From positions 3,633,501-3,697,500 of the forward strand of contig NC_084672.1 of assembly GCF_028389875.1 (NCBI RefSeq): a stretch of 64,000 bases of DNA. The letters are read 5' to 3'. The translations under genes were made by a program, and so were the position numbers. Source of the stretch: Rhea pennata (lineage: Eukaryota; Chordata; Aves; Rheiformes; Rheidae). The notes beneath the pieces were generated by a model. The model was not told where the DNA came from and ran no database searches. It was given only the letters and a program-made list of their open reading frames with translations. Shown here piece by piece: positions 39,527-51,300 of this stretch (its first letter is position 1; each line of letters opens with the position of its first letter).

Positions 39527-39832
39527 GGGGGATAACGGCCTCTCCCACCCACATGTGTGGGGAATAACGGCCTCTCGTGCCCACCTGCCCGCGTGGGGGA
39601 TAACGGCCTCTCCCGCCCACATGTGTGGGGAATAACGGCCTCTCCCGCCCATACGTGTGGGGAATAACGGCCTCTCCCGCCCATACGTGTGGGGAATAAC
39701 GGCCTCTCCCGCCCACCTGCCCGCGTGGGGGATAACGGCCTCTCCCGCCTGCCCGTCGGCGTGGGGAATAAGGGCCTCTCCTGCTTATCCGTGTGGAGAA
39801 TAACAGCTTTTCCCACCCGCCCAGCAGCCTGG
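39527..39832. repeat. Tandem array of 32/36-bp units carrying TAACGG, nine copies
   Basis: TAACGG (degenerate in the last two units) recurs at 39533, 39565, 39601, 39633, 39665, 39697, 39733, 39769 and 39801, so steps are either 32 or 36 bp. Units read GGGGAATAACGGCCTCTCCC followed by a variable arm, ACATGTGTG or ATACGTGTG in the short form and ACCTGCCCGCGTG in the long form. The array lies 0.5-0.8 kb upstream of the ANKDD1A start codon. TAACGG matches the Myb consensus YAACKG. Confidence 0.9.
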
Positions 39833-40340
39833 ATGTGCCTCAGGGCAGACAGCGAAGCTCAACATGATACTCACCACGAGGGGAAACTTATTTCGCCTGT
39901 GCAAGCGCCCCACGTAGGAGCGGGATCTCCCCTTCTGCTCGCTGCCAGTTGCCTGTAGTGCATCCAAACACCTCTCCCTTCGCACAGCCCCTGCAAAGAG
40001 GTTGTTAACACTTAATAAATTGAGCTAGGGAATCACAGTCAGTTTGATTTTTTTATCTCACAGGTGGTTCCCCTTGCTCATTATGCATCAGTTGGTCCCG
40101 TGATCTGCTTGGCACATGCTTTAGGGCCAGCTTTGGGAGGAGAGAAGTGCTTCTGCCTTCAGCCAAGTCCCTTTTGGTCTTCACCTGGTGCTTAAACCAT
40201 GCTGCGAAGATAGAAATAAATAATGTCTAAGAGGTGAGTTCAGGCAGGGAGAGAAGGGCTGATAATGCTCTATTGGGAGCTTTCTTCACCCTGAGTTTGG
40301 GTCTGGTTTTGTTTTTTTCTTTCTGTATTGATGGTGTTAG

Positions 40341-40404
40341 GAGGAACCAGGCAGCAACTGAGCAGAGGCTGAGAGAAGAATCAGCTGTTTTGGAGAGGCT
40401 GGAG
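40341..40404 (+). other. Candidate plus-strand coding exon, gene unknown
   Basis: A pyrimidine-rich acceptor (ending GGTGTTAG at 40340) and a consensus donor (CTGGAG|GTAAGT) bracket 64 bases. One frame is open and reads RNQAATEQRLREESAVLERL, which looks like a coiled-coil segment; the other two frames stop. Read without the acceptor, the frame continues upstream into a hydrophobic stretch starting at a GTG near 40234. No partner exon was found, and I do not recognise the protein. Confidence 0.2.
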
Positions 40405-41165
40405 GTAAGTAAAAAAAACAGGGTCCAAAACAGCCAGCTGTGTGGGTAGGGATTGAGAGGGTACAAGGCAGGGTGATGGTCCTGTGGGTGTTGCCCCTGC
40501 TACCACCCATCAAACCCAGCCTTGGGAGATGCTGCCTTTTGGAAAGGACGACGTAGTGACTGTCTGGCAGCACCAACCGGTCCAGCCACACTGGAGCCTC
40601 TCCTTCTGCCACGGCCATTTCAGTTCAGCCTCTAATGAGGTCTCTTAAGCAGGTCTGGCCCCTACAACTTTCTTACCCTATCTAATCTACTGAGTAAGTG
40701 TGGCACCACAGATGTTGCTGTGTACTTTTGATGTCTCTGCGGAGACTACTGAGGCAAGGTCTAAGTGATTAGTGTTTGCATAAAGAGGCGGTTTCTAAGC
40801 AAGGTTGTGTTGCAGTAACAGCCTCTGGTGACAGCCAGCGTGCTGTCCTGGAAACCTGCTGGGGGGCTTCGTGTCAGAGCTTGCCGGTTCAGCAGGCTTT
40901 ACCTGGGTGTTGTCAAATTGCCCTGTACGTGTTCTGCTCTGCAGAAGGTGTCCTAGCTCCTGTCCTTTCCCTTCCCCATGGCACTTCTAACAATTTAGTA
41001 TTTGAAAAAAAATAGCCCAGAGCACTTCCAGTCCTTTGGTGCCCCAGTCATCTGGGGGTATGACTGTATACCAGATGTATAGCCAGTGGTTCAAGGCTGT
41101 GTAGCCAGAGGAGGTATAAAGTAAGTCTCACTGACTTCAGAGTATTCATTTTACCTCTGCAAACT

Positions 41166-41245
41166 GTGTGTGTGTACATATACATAAACACATGTGCACA
41201 TACGTATATATGTGCACACACACACACATACACACACACAAACAG
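41166..41245. repeat. TG/CA dinucleotide microsatellite, interrupted
   Basis: The tract has TGTGTGTGTACATATACATA followed by further TG, TA and CA blocks to about 41245. It is an ordinary simple repeat in the gene-poor interval. Confidence 0.85.
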
Positions 41246-44200
41246 ATTGTTTGCCCCTGTATTGGGTTTCCCTGATGCTTTCAGGGTGAGTCATAAGAGT
41301 TAGCTCTAATGCTGGCTCTAGTACTGCTGAACAGCCCTTCCCAGATGACTCTGGCCTGTGTCCTGCCTGCCAGGAACAGTGCCCAGGCTAGCCAGGGACC
41401 ATGCACCGGAGGAGCTGTCTCACCCTGCCATCTACTGGGAACGTCCTCTGAGTCCTGCTTCCTGCTGGCCCTGCCTGCCTGGAAGCATGAGGAGCCTGTG
41501 CAGATGGGCACATGCTGTGATGTGTTCTGCCCCATCTTTTTGTCTTAAATGACATCTCCTTATATTGTCCAGACTTTTCTGTATTTGCTTGCACTTTACT
41601 ACACCATGGATGTGGGGGAGCTGTTCACTCTCCCTACAGAGTGGCTTCACCCCTGTGGGAGCCATTGCTGTTCTTGATTTGAGATCAGTATCATCCTGCT
41701 TGTAGGATCTAACCCTGCTGTCTATCTGCCCTCCTAGAGAGGAGTTACTAGCACAGCACTAAGACACTCTTTGTCAGTAGAAAAATCTTCCTTCTGGTTC
41801 AAGCCTTCATTTTTTGTCTCAGAGGGCATCACGGATAGACCTGGTACACTATGTCCCTAAGCTCTGGGGGAGGCTTATGCTGAAATGTGTCATTGCTCTC
41901 TTGCATTTTCTTGTCTGCATCGGTTTTTGCTTTTAAAGGAACGAGACCTTGGGTTAATTGAGTATATGCTGTTGCTTTTTGGCCTTCAAATACAAAGAAA
42001 AGTTTTGTGAAGAGAAAGGAATAACCTGTTCTGCAAACCCAGGATGGGCAGGACTGGGAGGCTTGAGCTTAAATCGCAGCAGGCAGGGCTTAATCTCTTC
42101 TGTGTATAGCTTTGCAGTGACCAAGACAGCAAAGTGGACTAGAAATCCAGAAAGTGGGGGGAAGAAAGGGGCTGTCTTTGCTGTTGGTGACAGGGAAGAG
42201 TGAGCCCACATCCCTCAGGATAGGAGAGGTGACCTTGTTCCTTCCAGCCCCACTGCTGTCTGATTCCTCTACGTAGTCCCTGCAGCATCTGATTTGCACT
42301 CCCTCTCTGTACTGTGCAGACTTACAGACCTCTGCAGGGTTTCATCCTTGTCATGGGCCACTCTCTCCTCCTCTGAAGGAATACTTGGAGGAATCCACCA
42401 CGTTTCAGTGTCTCCCAGCATTCTCCAGCCTTGCTATACATTTGGTTTTGGCTGAGAGTTCACACTGATCATGGTGACCACATGAGGGTGCCAGTGCTGT
42501 TTACCTGCCACAATGTGCTGCAGTGAGCAATGAACTCTAAGCTGCAGTTGAGGCTGTTCTCTTGGCTCAGGCTAGTTTTGGGGGACTCCACTGGCATGGG
42601 GACCCCTGCCTAGTGCAGGCCATGTGCGTGTGGTGGGAGATGCAGGGAGGCAGGCCCAAAGCAGAGGCAGTGTCCTGACAGGATGCTGAAATGCAGAGAC
42701 CTTCTGTGTTTTCTGAAACATCCCTCTGCGGGCACAACTGTGTCTTGTGCAAGGGCACCAGAACTTTTTAGTGCTGGGAGCAGCAGAGCTGAGTCGGTAG
42801 TTTCCATCTCATCACAAGCATGCTGCTGAAGGGTGTTGTAGCACCTACAAGGGTGCAGCTGCCCTGCTGCTGGGATGATGGGCAAGGATTGGTCTGCCCA
42901 GCTGTGAAATGGGGAGGGTTGCCTCTCATCCCTGTAGATCATAAGCTCTTGAGCAATTACATACTTGGGGGGGTGGTGTATATGCTGGTCTCAGCGGTCT
43001 GGATTTGTGTTTTGTTTTCCTTTTATTCAAACTGAATTTAAAAAAAGTCTGTTAAGAAAATCAAACATAAGGTCTGTCTGGATAAAGGAGAAGCCCTGCT
43101 TTTGTACAACAGCTCTGTAGGTATAGCATTCCCCCCCCCCCCCCCCGGGGAAGGGGAAAAGCTAGGTTTCATACTTGCCTCTGCCTGAGGGGAGATGCAA
43201 ACTCTGGTCTCCACAGGACCCCAGAGAGTGCCGTAAACAGCAAGCTGTGAGCATGTCTGGCAAGGAGGGTTGTTCTTGCTCTTTCCGTTATTTTAAATAA
43301 TTAATGATTTGATGGAGCAGGGAGTGGAAGAGGCAGGTGTCCCATCTCCCCAGAGAGCAGTCTGTGCACCAGGCTAGACAGAGTCTTGCTCTCTCTCAAT
43401 GAATATTTAAGTGTCTTAGACAAATTGGAGTGGCGCCAGCAGGAATGACTGAGAAGGGCTGAACCTTTCCCACTGGGTACCTAGTGCCTGAGGGCTAGGG
43501 AAATGCATTGCATTCTCTATTCTGCACTGAATAGGGCAGAGAATAATCCCTGCTTGCATGTGCATATTGTGCCTACCCCAGTGACATCCCAGTCTTCGGT
43601 GGGACCTCTGGCTCTTGCTAGTCTTTTGTTGTGTTGTCAGAGATCCTTCGTTGGAAAGCTGTGTGGACTTAACCTGTCACTATTAATGTCTTTGTCTGTA
43701 CCTCTTCCAGAACTTAAATCAGCGAGGATTGATTGCCTGTGGCTTTTCTGCTGCTTAATACTGACCTAAGAAGAGAAGTAGCACAGATGCATTGAAAGTT
43801 CGCATCTGCTTGTAGGCTTGAGTGTTTCCAATGGGCAAAAAAACCAATGTAGGCAGCTTCTTCTCTCCTTTCTAAATAGGTATGTTTCTTGGGGTGGAAG
43901 GCATGAGGACTTTCTACTGATACTAGCTACAGAATATTGCAAGGATTTATTAACAATGTTGAACACTTGCTTAGCAGTCTATTTATTAGATAGCAGATCT
44001 AAAAGAGCTTTTGGATTTTTCCCACTATGTTGTAGCATAACAAATGATAGAGGGAGGTGATAATTTGTGCTTTTTTTCTGATAGTCCTGATATTGATGCT
44101 TTCTTCAGAAAGGTGTTAAAGTCTTTGAGTTTATTTCACTTGAATGGTTTTACCTAGGCTACATGCTCTTAGAAATCAAGCTATTTGACATAACATTTTG

Positions 44201-47200
44201 TGCTCTTAATTTGCATGCACAATTTTGACCTGTTAGTTTAGGATAGTCATTATTTTAAATATTTAGCTTTCCAAAAATTGTGAGTCAGGCTGCTTAAAAC
44301 CATGACTTCTGAAACTGTGCCTCTAGTTACCATGTAGCTGAGTTATATACACAGTGATGTTAAAGTCAGCTAGATTTGCAGCTAACCATATAGTGCTCCC
44401 CACAAACCAGTATATGTTTATGCAGAAACAGTTGCTTACCTAAAGATTTAGCAAATTGGACTGTAATTTATAATCTTCCTTTGGAAGCAAAATTGGAAGG
44501 TGACTCCTGCCTATGGCTGATGGTAGTCCAGGAAGTGAAGCCTCTACTTCCCTAGAGGTGTCCACAGTGGGGAAGCCTGGCTCAAGAGACAGCCTGCAGC
44601 CCTGGAGGCTCGTCTTGTCTGGCATAGGCTGCCTGGTATGTCTTGCTAGGATGGAATACAAGTTAGATCCCTAGCAATACGGCTTCATGTATGGCTCCAT
44701 CTTACCTTTTATTTGTCTGGGACAGAGTTCTAGTTGTCCTAAACTAGGTTATTTTTGGTGTTTTCTTTGATACCTACTCTGTTGCTGTGACATGTTGGAG
44801 AGCCAAAAACCTTCTGGGAACATACCAGCAATGCACACAAACATCAGCCCTGTAGCTTCGATTAGTCAGTCATACGGAGCCTTCAGAAACCCTGGAAACC
44901 AGTGGCACTCCACAAACTCACTCTGGAAGTCTCAGAAGGGATCCAGCAGCTTCCTCAAAGACTGCATTCATCTCCTTGCAGAGCTTCCACAGAGGAATAG
45001 CTTGTTAGGAGAACCTGTGGAGCTTGAAAGCTGTGCCAGTAATAAGTCAGGCCCAATTCTGAAGTCAAATATTTAGTTAAACAGAGACTGTCTGATGGCT
45101 GGATTAAACACAGATGGCATCTGAGTGAGCTCAACACTTCATTTTTTTTGTCAGTGTCCATTTCACAAGCTTATAATTCTATTTTTCCTGTCTTCCCAGA
45201 CTCTGCTCATCCTGTGTAGCCTTTCAGACAATGCAGAGTGAAGTGTTTCAGCAGAGCTGTTGCTCCTAGTTCAGGAAGCACCCTATATCACAGTGATCTC
45301 TTCTGTCTTCATGCTCAGGAAAAATCTAGTATTATGGGATTGGGAGCAAATCACATTTTAGAGAAATGGAAGATATTTAGTTTCGTTTTGCTTTTGGCAG
45401 GGGGAGAATCTCAGGAAAGCCAGAGAATGTCAGAGTGTGTGCAAGTGAACAAGCCCTGTATGGCAAGATGCTGCTGCATGGGGTTGACAGCTCAATCCAT
45501 GTTAATAGCAGCTGGAAATTACAATTGGCAATTCTGAATTTCTCTCTTCTATCCGTCTCACTTTCCAAAGCTCATAGGCCTTTAAATCTCTTGAAAAGAT
45601 AAATGAACTTAAGCTCCTATATAGCTTTGAAAGTGAAGCTTGTACTCAATTAGCGCAGTTGCTGAGGTCATTCCTGATGATCAGGTCACTGCTTATGATC
45701 CATGTAGTTTATGCAGAGCTTACTGACACAAGTGCAGTACATCTTCTAACTTGGTATATTCTCCTTCCAGTTATGGCGAACTGGGCTCACATTTATCCTC
45801 TAGGAATGCATGAGAAGCAAAAATATACCTGCTTGATATCATTTATACCTGAAGGATATCTTATAAAAATACTGCTTAGGGGAGAAATTGGTTATTTCTG
45901 TGATGCTTTGCTAAAGCAGGTCTGTATGAGTCCCTTGTGACTGAACTCTCAAATACATACTAATCCTAAGTGTGACCACTAGCTGCGAGATTACAGGTGT
46001 GACAACTCTTATCTTGCAGTGAGCATCAGGTCACAATGTAGCCCTGGCCTTGTACTCCTCACTGGCAAAATTCAGGCTGGTCTTTCAAAACCTGAAACAC
46101 AAGAACTGTGTTCTTTTAAAACTCCTACACTGTGAAGGAAAGTATCAGGGAAGGATCAAAAGGGTGGAAAGTCATCTTTCTTGAATTTGATAACAACCAG
46201 TTCTGTGATGGAGCTGTGGTTCTGACCCTCCCTGGTTCAAGTGTGATTATCAGCTGAATGAGTGTTTTGTTATGGGAGGTGGGAACGACTGCATCAAATA
46301 AACTGAACCACAACCAGCCACTGAATTCTGATACCCTCGCTGATATGCCTGCAGGCAGTATTTTCATTCTAACTCTTCCACATATGTAAAAATAGGGAGA
46401 ATCCTCTGCCTTCCTGGGCCTCCAAGGACTGCCTGAATCCTAAATGTTTCCCTACTTTTTTCAGGGAAAAAAAGTGCAGCCAAAATGCAGGATTTTAAAA
46501 CCATCAGCCTAAAGTGCTGAAATCGACTGCCAGAGGCACAGCTGTGAGTCACTCTAATATCATGCTATCAGGTCCATTGCTAAATATTAAGCAAGACAAA
46601 AAAAAACCTTAGGTCATTTAGTGGAAGCCAAGGTTCACCAGAGCAGTGATGCTGTCACTCCCTTCTTTTCTGAAGAAGTTCTGGGTAAACTGCAGAGCGC
46701 AATAGAAGCATGAGAGCACACAGTTAGGAGGCAGCACTGCAGCTTTGGAAATGTTTCATTTCTGGCTCTCTGCAACTTTTTTTTGCGGAACAACATCTGT
46801 CTCTGCCCCCAGACATATACAAGTGCATCGAAAAGGCTTTGTTCCAAGCTTAATGAGTAATTTCATGGTCTTGGAATTGGAGGCGGGAAGAGGGGGCTGG
46901 GACAGCAGCTGGAGCTTTGTGCTTTGCAAGGAGCTCTGCTAACGTCAAATTGCAGCCTGATGGCTTTTATGTTATTGCAGCCCACTAGGCTTCTCTTTAA
47001 AGTCTGCTGCTGGTGGTTGGTGCAGAAACAGCTCCTACATCAAAAGCCCTTGGAATGCAGCAGCCTCACTTCTGGGCACAACAAGCAGCATGGAAAATAA
47101 TGACATCAGCAGAGAGGAGGTGGGGGATCTCAGCTGGGCATCAACTCTGCTCCCTGCATGGATAGAGCACTCAGAAAAACACTCTGCCTGTCCTGCTTCT

Positions 47201-47884
47201 GGTTTCAGTGCAATGTGCTTGTAGAAACAGGGGTGAGAAAAAAATCCAGGGCAGACATGTAATTCTATTTCTTGAGCTGGATGATGCTGAGACATGATGA
47301 TGCACACAGTGCAAGAACAGCTATAGTATGAAATGATTCAAAGTGGTCTCAGCAGACTTTTAAAAAGCACAAACCCCAGCTTTCTCTCTGAGAAAGGACA
47401 GGGTTATCTGTACAGAGCACTAATCTGTACAGAGCACAGGAAACAGAAGGCAGATGTAGTCATATGTTTGTCATACGTTTCCACCACAGGGTCTCCCACT
47501 GGGACATGCTTGCGGATCCCAGGCTCCAGAGCAGATCTTGCACAACTGCATGCACATCCCATGCTGTATTTATTATTTAGTGCATAAGAATATACAGGGC
47601 TCTTCCTCCACCTGTTCAGGTTTTCCTGTTCTGGAGAGGAAGTTTAGATTACTTGCCTTGACTCAGCTGCAGAACCTTACTCATTTTCATGGTGTTACTC
47701 AGAAAGGGAGAGCCAAATAGCAACCAATCTGTGCCTGTAGACACCTGTAATTCTCCTGCTTTCTGCTGTTAATCTCTGGATGAGTCTCTGTTTACTGCAC
47801 CAACATGCTGATTCTGTTGAAGCTTTTCAGCACTTTTCTTTGCAGAGACAGGCTGGTTAGGAAGTGAAGTCCACTCCTAAAGCT

Positions 47885-48340
47885 CTAAGGAAGTGTGCTG
47901 AATCTCCAGGGCTGCTTGTGGAGTTCCTGAAATGGAACTATTTCAAGTTGACACTTCACAGTTTTAGCAATGGGTTGTGGCCAAACGGAGTGAACACTGG
48001 ACAAAGGCGGAAATCGCTGCAGAGTTAACTGCAGCTTCTGAGCTGAACTCTGTGGTCTGGAGGGAGTTGCTAGTGGTCTACCTCTTAAAGATGCTCGGTG
48101 CTTGTAGATCCTGCTTCCAGTAAAGACAGTTTGTTGGTGTCCAGGAGTCTGGGAAATTTGTTTCAGCAGCTTTCTGGGCTTCTGTCCCATGCTTGGACTC
48201 CCCAGCTGTAATATAAGGACAATATCTGTTCGGGGTTCAGTCACTCCCCAGGGGAAGGAGTCGTCTTTTACTTTGCATAGGCCCATGCTGCACTGCCATC
48301 TCAGGAGTCTCCGCTCACTTGAGACTTGGCAGTTGATCAC
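47885..48340 (-). other. Longest unassigned ORF of the gene-poor interval (151 codons)
   Basis: The minus-strand frame opens at ATG 48340 and runs 151 codons to the stop at 47885. Its composition is Ser/Gln/Pro/Arg-rich (for example TPSRPQSSAQKLQLTLQRFP). There is no signal peptide, membrane span or known motif. A frame of this length can arise by chance in DNA of about 45-50 percent GC, and no splice or promoter context supports it. Confidence 0.12.
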
Positions 48341-51300
48341 TAGCTCGTGCCCTGTCTGCTGATCAGGGCGTGGGGAAGCACTGGATCTAGGTTCCTTTTC
48401 TGCAGCATGATGGGGTGTGTTAGTGAGACCACGTGAACATTAGTCAGAAAATCTCACCCAAGATCTACACAGGGAGGCTTTAGTTGTGAGATGGGAACCT
48501 GTGACTGCCACTACAGCTGGGCCAAAAACAAACTTTCTCATTTCAGTCGTCTTCCATGTAAAAAACACACCGCAGCCCTTCCTGCGCTGTACAGAAGAGC
48601 ACAGTGCAAAACTCCAACTGGGTGGGCTGCCCACAGGGCAAGGAAGGATCTCAGGCTAGAGGGGTGGTTGTTTTAGAGTCAAGGCAGTTTCCTTTGGGAC
48701 AGAGGAAGCTGAGATTCAAGTCACTGGTCTAGATCTGGCAGGGAGGGGGCTTGATCTCAAACCTAGCTCTACTTTCTCAGGAGCCTGCAGCTGGGTGAGG
48801 GGCCACTCTAGGGTTTTGCTGTCTCCTTGTTTGCCTTGATCCTATGTGAAGAGCTTTGATCAGAATTGCTCCATGGAGTTCTCAATTAAAAGCTGGGGTT
48901 TCTGTTACTTTCTAGTAGAAAAATATTGGAAAATTCCTCTGTGGCTTTTGTATACTTTCCTCTGGCATCCTGCCTACCCCTTCCTGAAAATGTTACTGAT
49001 TTTAAATGCAAGCACTTCTTTTGATGCTGGTTTCTTTGGTTGCAATGCCTAACTTAGGTATCCCTTCGGGTGGTAGGAGTTGGCTTCTTGTTATGTGGCA
49101 CTGAAGTGAGCCTCTGGGGCTTGTCTGCATTTTATGCTGCCCTTAATGGGAAGAGGAGAGGATGGCTGAGACAGGCCAGAATTGCAGCAGCATTTGGAGC
49201 AGCCACTGCCCTGCTGCTTCTAGCTGACTGCTGTAATGCTTGCCACCGCCCCTAGCTCTGGCAGACTTGTTCGCAAAAAGTTTCTGCGGGCAGTAGAAGC
49301 AAGCTGGTTGCATCGTGACAATGTAGTTATCCTTTTAAGGGAAAATTCCCTCTGGGAGCCAGCCCTCAATTATCTCCTACTCCAGTACGTTTTTGTGGAG
49401 ATGACTTGTAACACAGCTGAGTTACAGCCACTGTACTCTGCCGTCCAGCACCCAGTTGCTCTGAAAAAACCTAGACTCTCCTGGCTTCTGTTGTTTGCTG
49501 CTGATTGCTGAATCTAGAAGTTGGGGTTAAACCCCAAAGGGTAAGCTACTGTTATCGGTGCATCTGTGCAGGACTAGTCTGTGGACTTACAGTTAGGGAG
49601 CCTTGGGAAGTACAAGACTGATGATAAATAGCCTACACAAGCATCTGCTAGATCCCAGGAAACTGGGGTAGGCAGAGGCTGCATTTCAATTTTCTGTTAT
49701 GCACTATGGGGAATGGGACAGGTCCCCCCGAGGTCCTGATTTGGAGGCTTGAGAATTCCTTCTATTCTGCTGGCAAATTTCTTAGTCCACAGGGATGATG
49801 TCCAACTGGCTGAGGCTGCTGCTGAAGCTGATCTCTGCCTCTGCTGCACAGAGCACAACGGGACCATGCAAAGCTGCAGAGAAGTCCTTGTGCTCTTTCA
49901 GTGCTATAGGAATGGTGGATTTGGCTGCAAGACCCCGAGTTTACATCTCTTGTGTTTAGCATTGAAAATACTTTAATTACAAATAAGCTGTTTACCAGAA
50001 GAACATGACACTCTTAAACATTTCACAGGAATGAGACCAAACTCCTAAAGAAATTCTAGGAACAGCTTCTTTTTGACATCTGTACGTTTACTATGATTGT
50101 TTTGAAAAATGTCACTTTCTCTCTGGGCAATAACAGACATACTTAGAAAAACAACCCCGTATCTGTGTAGATGCTGTTGTCCTGAGCCAAAACAAATGGA
50201 CCACAGCCCATGGTTTGACTGGATCATCTGAGAATGAAACCATGGTCCTTGAAGGAAATGGTCACAGAGGAGTTAGGCTGGATCCCTGTGCCCCATTTTG
50301 AGGTGCACAGGAATCATTTTTTCTCTGTCTGGAGCAGGAATTGAAGTGCTTTCCCTTCCTCTGAGACTTGTTAAGGGTTTGAATTCTCTTCCCCTGCCTA
50401 GATTAAAGCAAAAATAATTTTTTTGGAAGACTTCTGTAAGCAGACATCAGCTCCATCAAAATATGTAGTTACTGTTTCGGCCTTTAAGACTCTTACTATC
50501 GAAATTATGTTTCTGTGCTGCAGAGCAAAATTGCAGATTTTTTTTTTTGGTACTTTTTTAAAACCAGGACAATTTTCTGAATCTGCACTTCTTTATTAAC
50601 AGTTTTGGGTTTCTGCTTTGTCCTGAAAACGTTTTGCCAGGAAATTTCTTGCCAGGCATTATGGTGAAGCCCTGATTTCACAGTTGGGTGTGGGTGGTTG
50701 TGAACCCACAAGGATAGAAAGGCAGAAATATAGATGAGCTGAGAGCAATACTGTCATTGAAATATGTAGCTGTCATTTGAACTGACAACCTTTCAGAAGT
50801 TCCAGAGTTCTTGGCAGTTGAAAATAAGTTGAATTTATTTGCCTTGCTCAGGCAAATCAACCCCTGCAGCTGAAGATTTAGCAGTACTACAGAGAAAGAG
50901 CTGATTACAGGCCCAGTTTGGACAGAAAGGCCAGTCAAGTGCTTGAGACTGGCACACGGAGAATGTAGGCTCAATCTGTATCTGTTGTATCTGCTGCAAT
51001 CCCCATGTGGTATCTGGCCATGTTTTTTCTTAGGGTTTCGTTTGCCTTTCAGTAAAATAAGTCCTATCTTGCCTCATCCGCTGTTCCTTGCAGATACATG
51101 CAAGTACATTAAGAGCAGGGTTGTACTTTGCTGTCATGGTGATGTGATCTAAACAGACCCAGAGTATCTTGCCAGTATTTCAAAACTGACTTCTTGTTGC
51201 AAAGGAACTTGCAGGTTTGTTTGCATAGATCCCGGCCTTGAGACAATTAGTCATACCGGCTTACACTTCTGTTGGACTTCTGGAGATCTTTTAGCACTTT

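Noticed and set aside
39527-39832. Regularly spaced repeats that could be mistaken for a CRISPR array
   Set aside because: The units are contiguous tandem copies without unique spacers, and the surrounding DNA is vertebrate.
46231-46242. GGTTCAAGT, resembling a tRNA B box (also at about 11412)
   Set aside because: There is no matching A box, acceptor stem or cloverleaf around either site.
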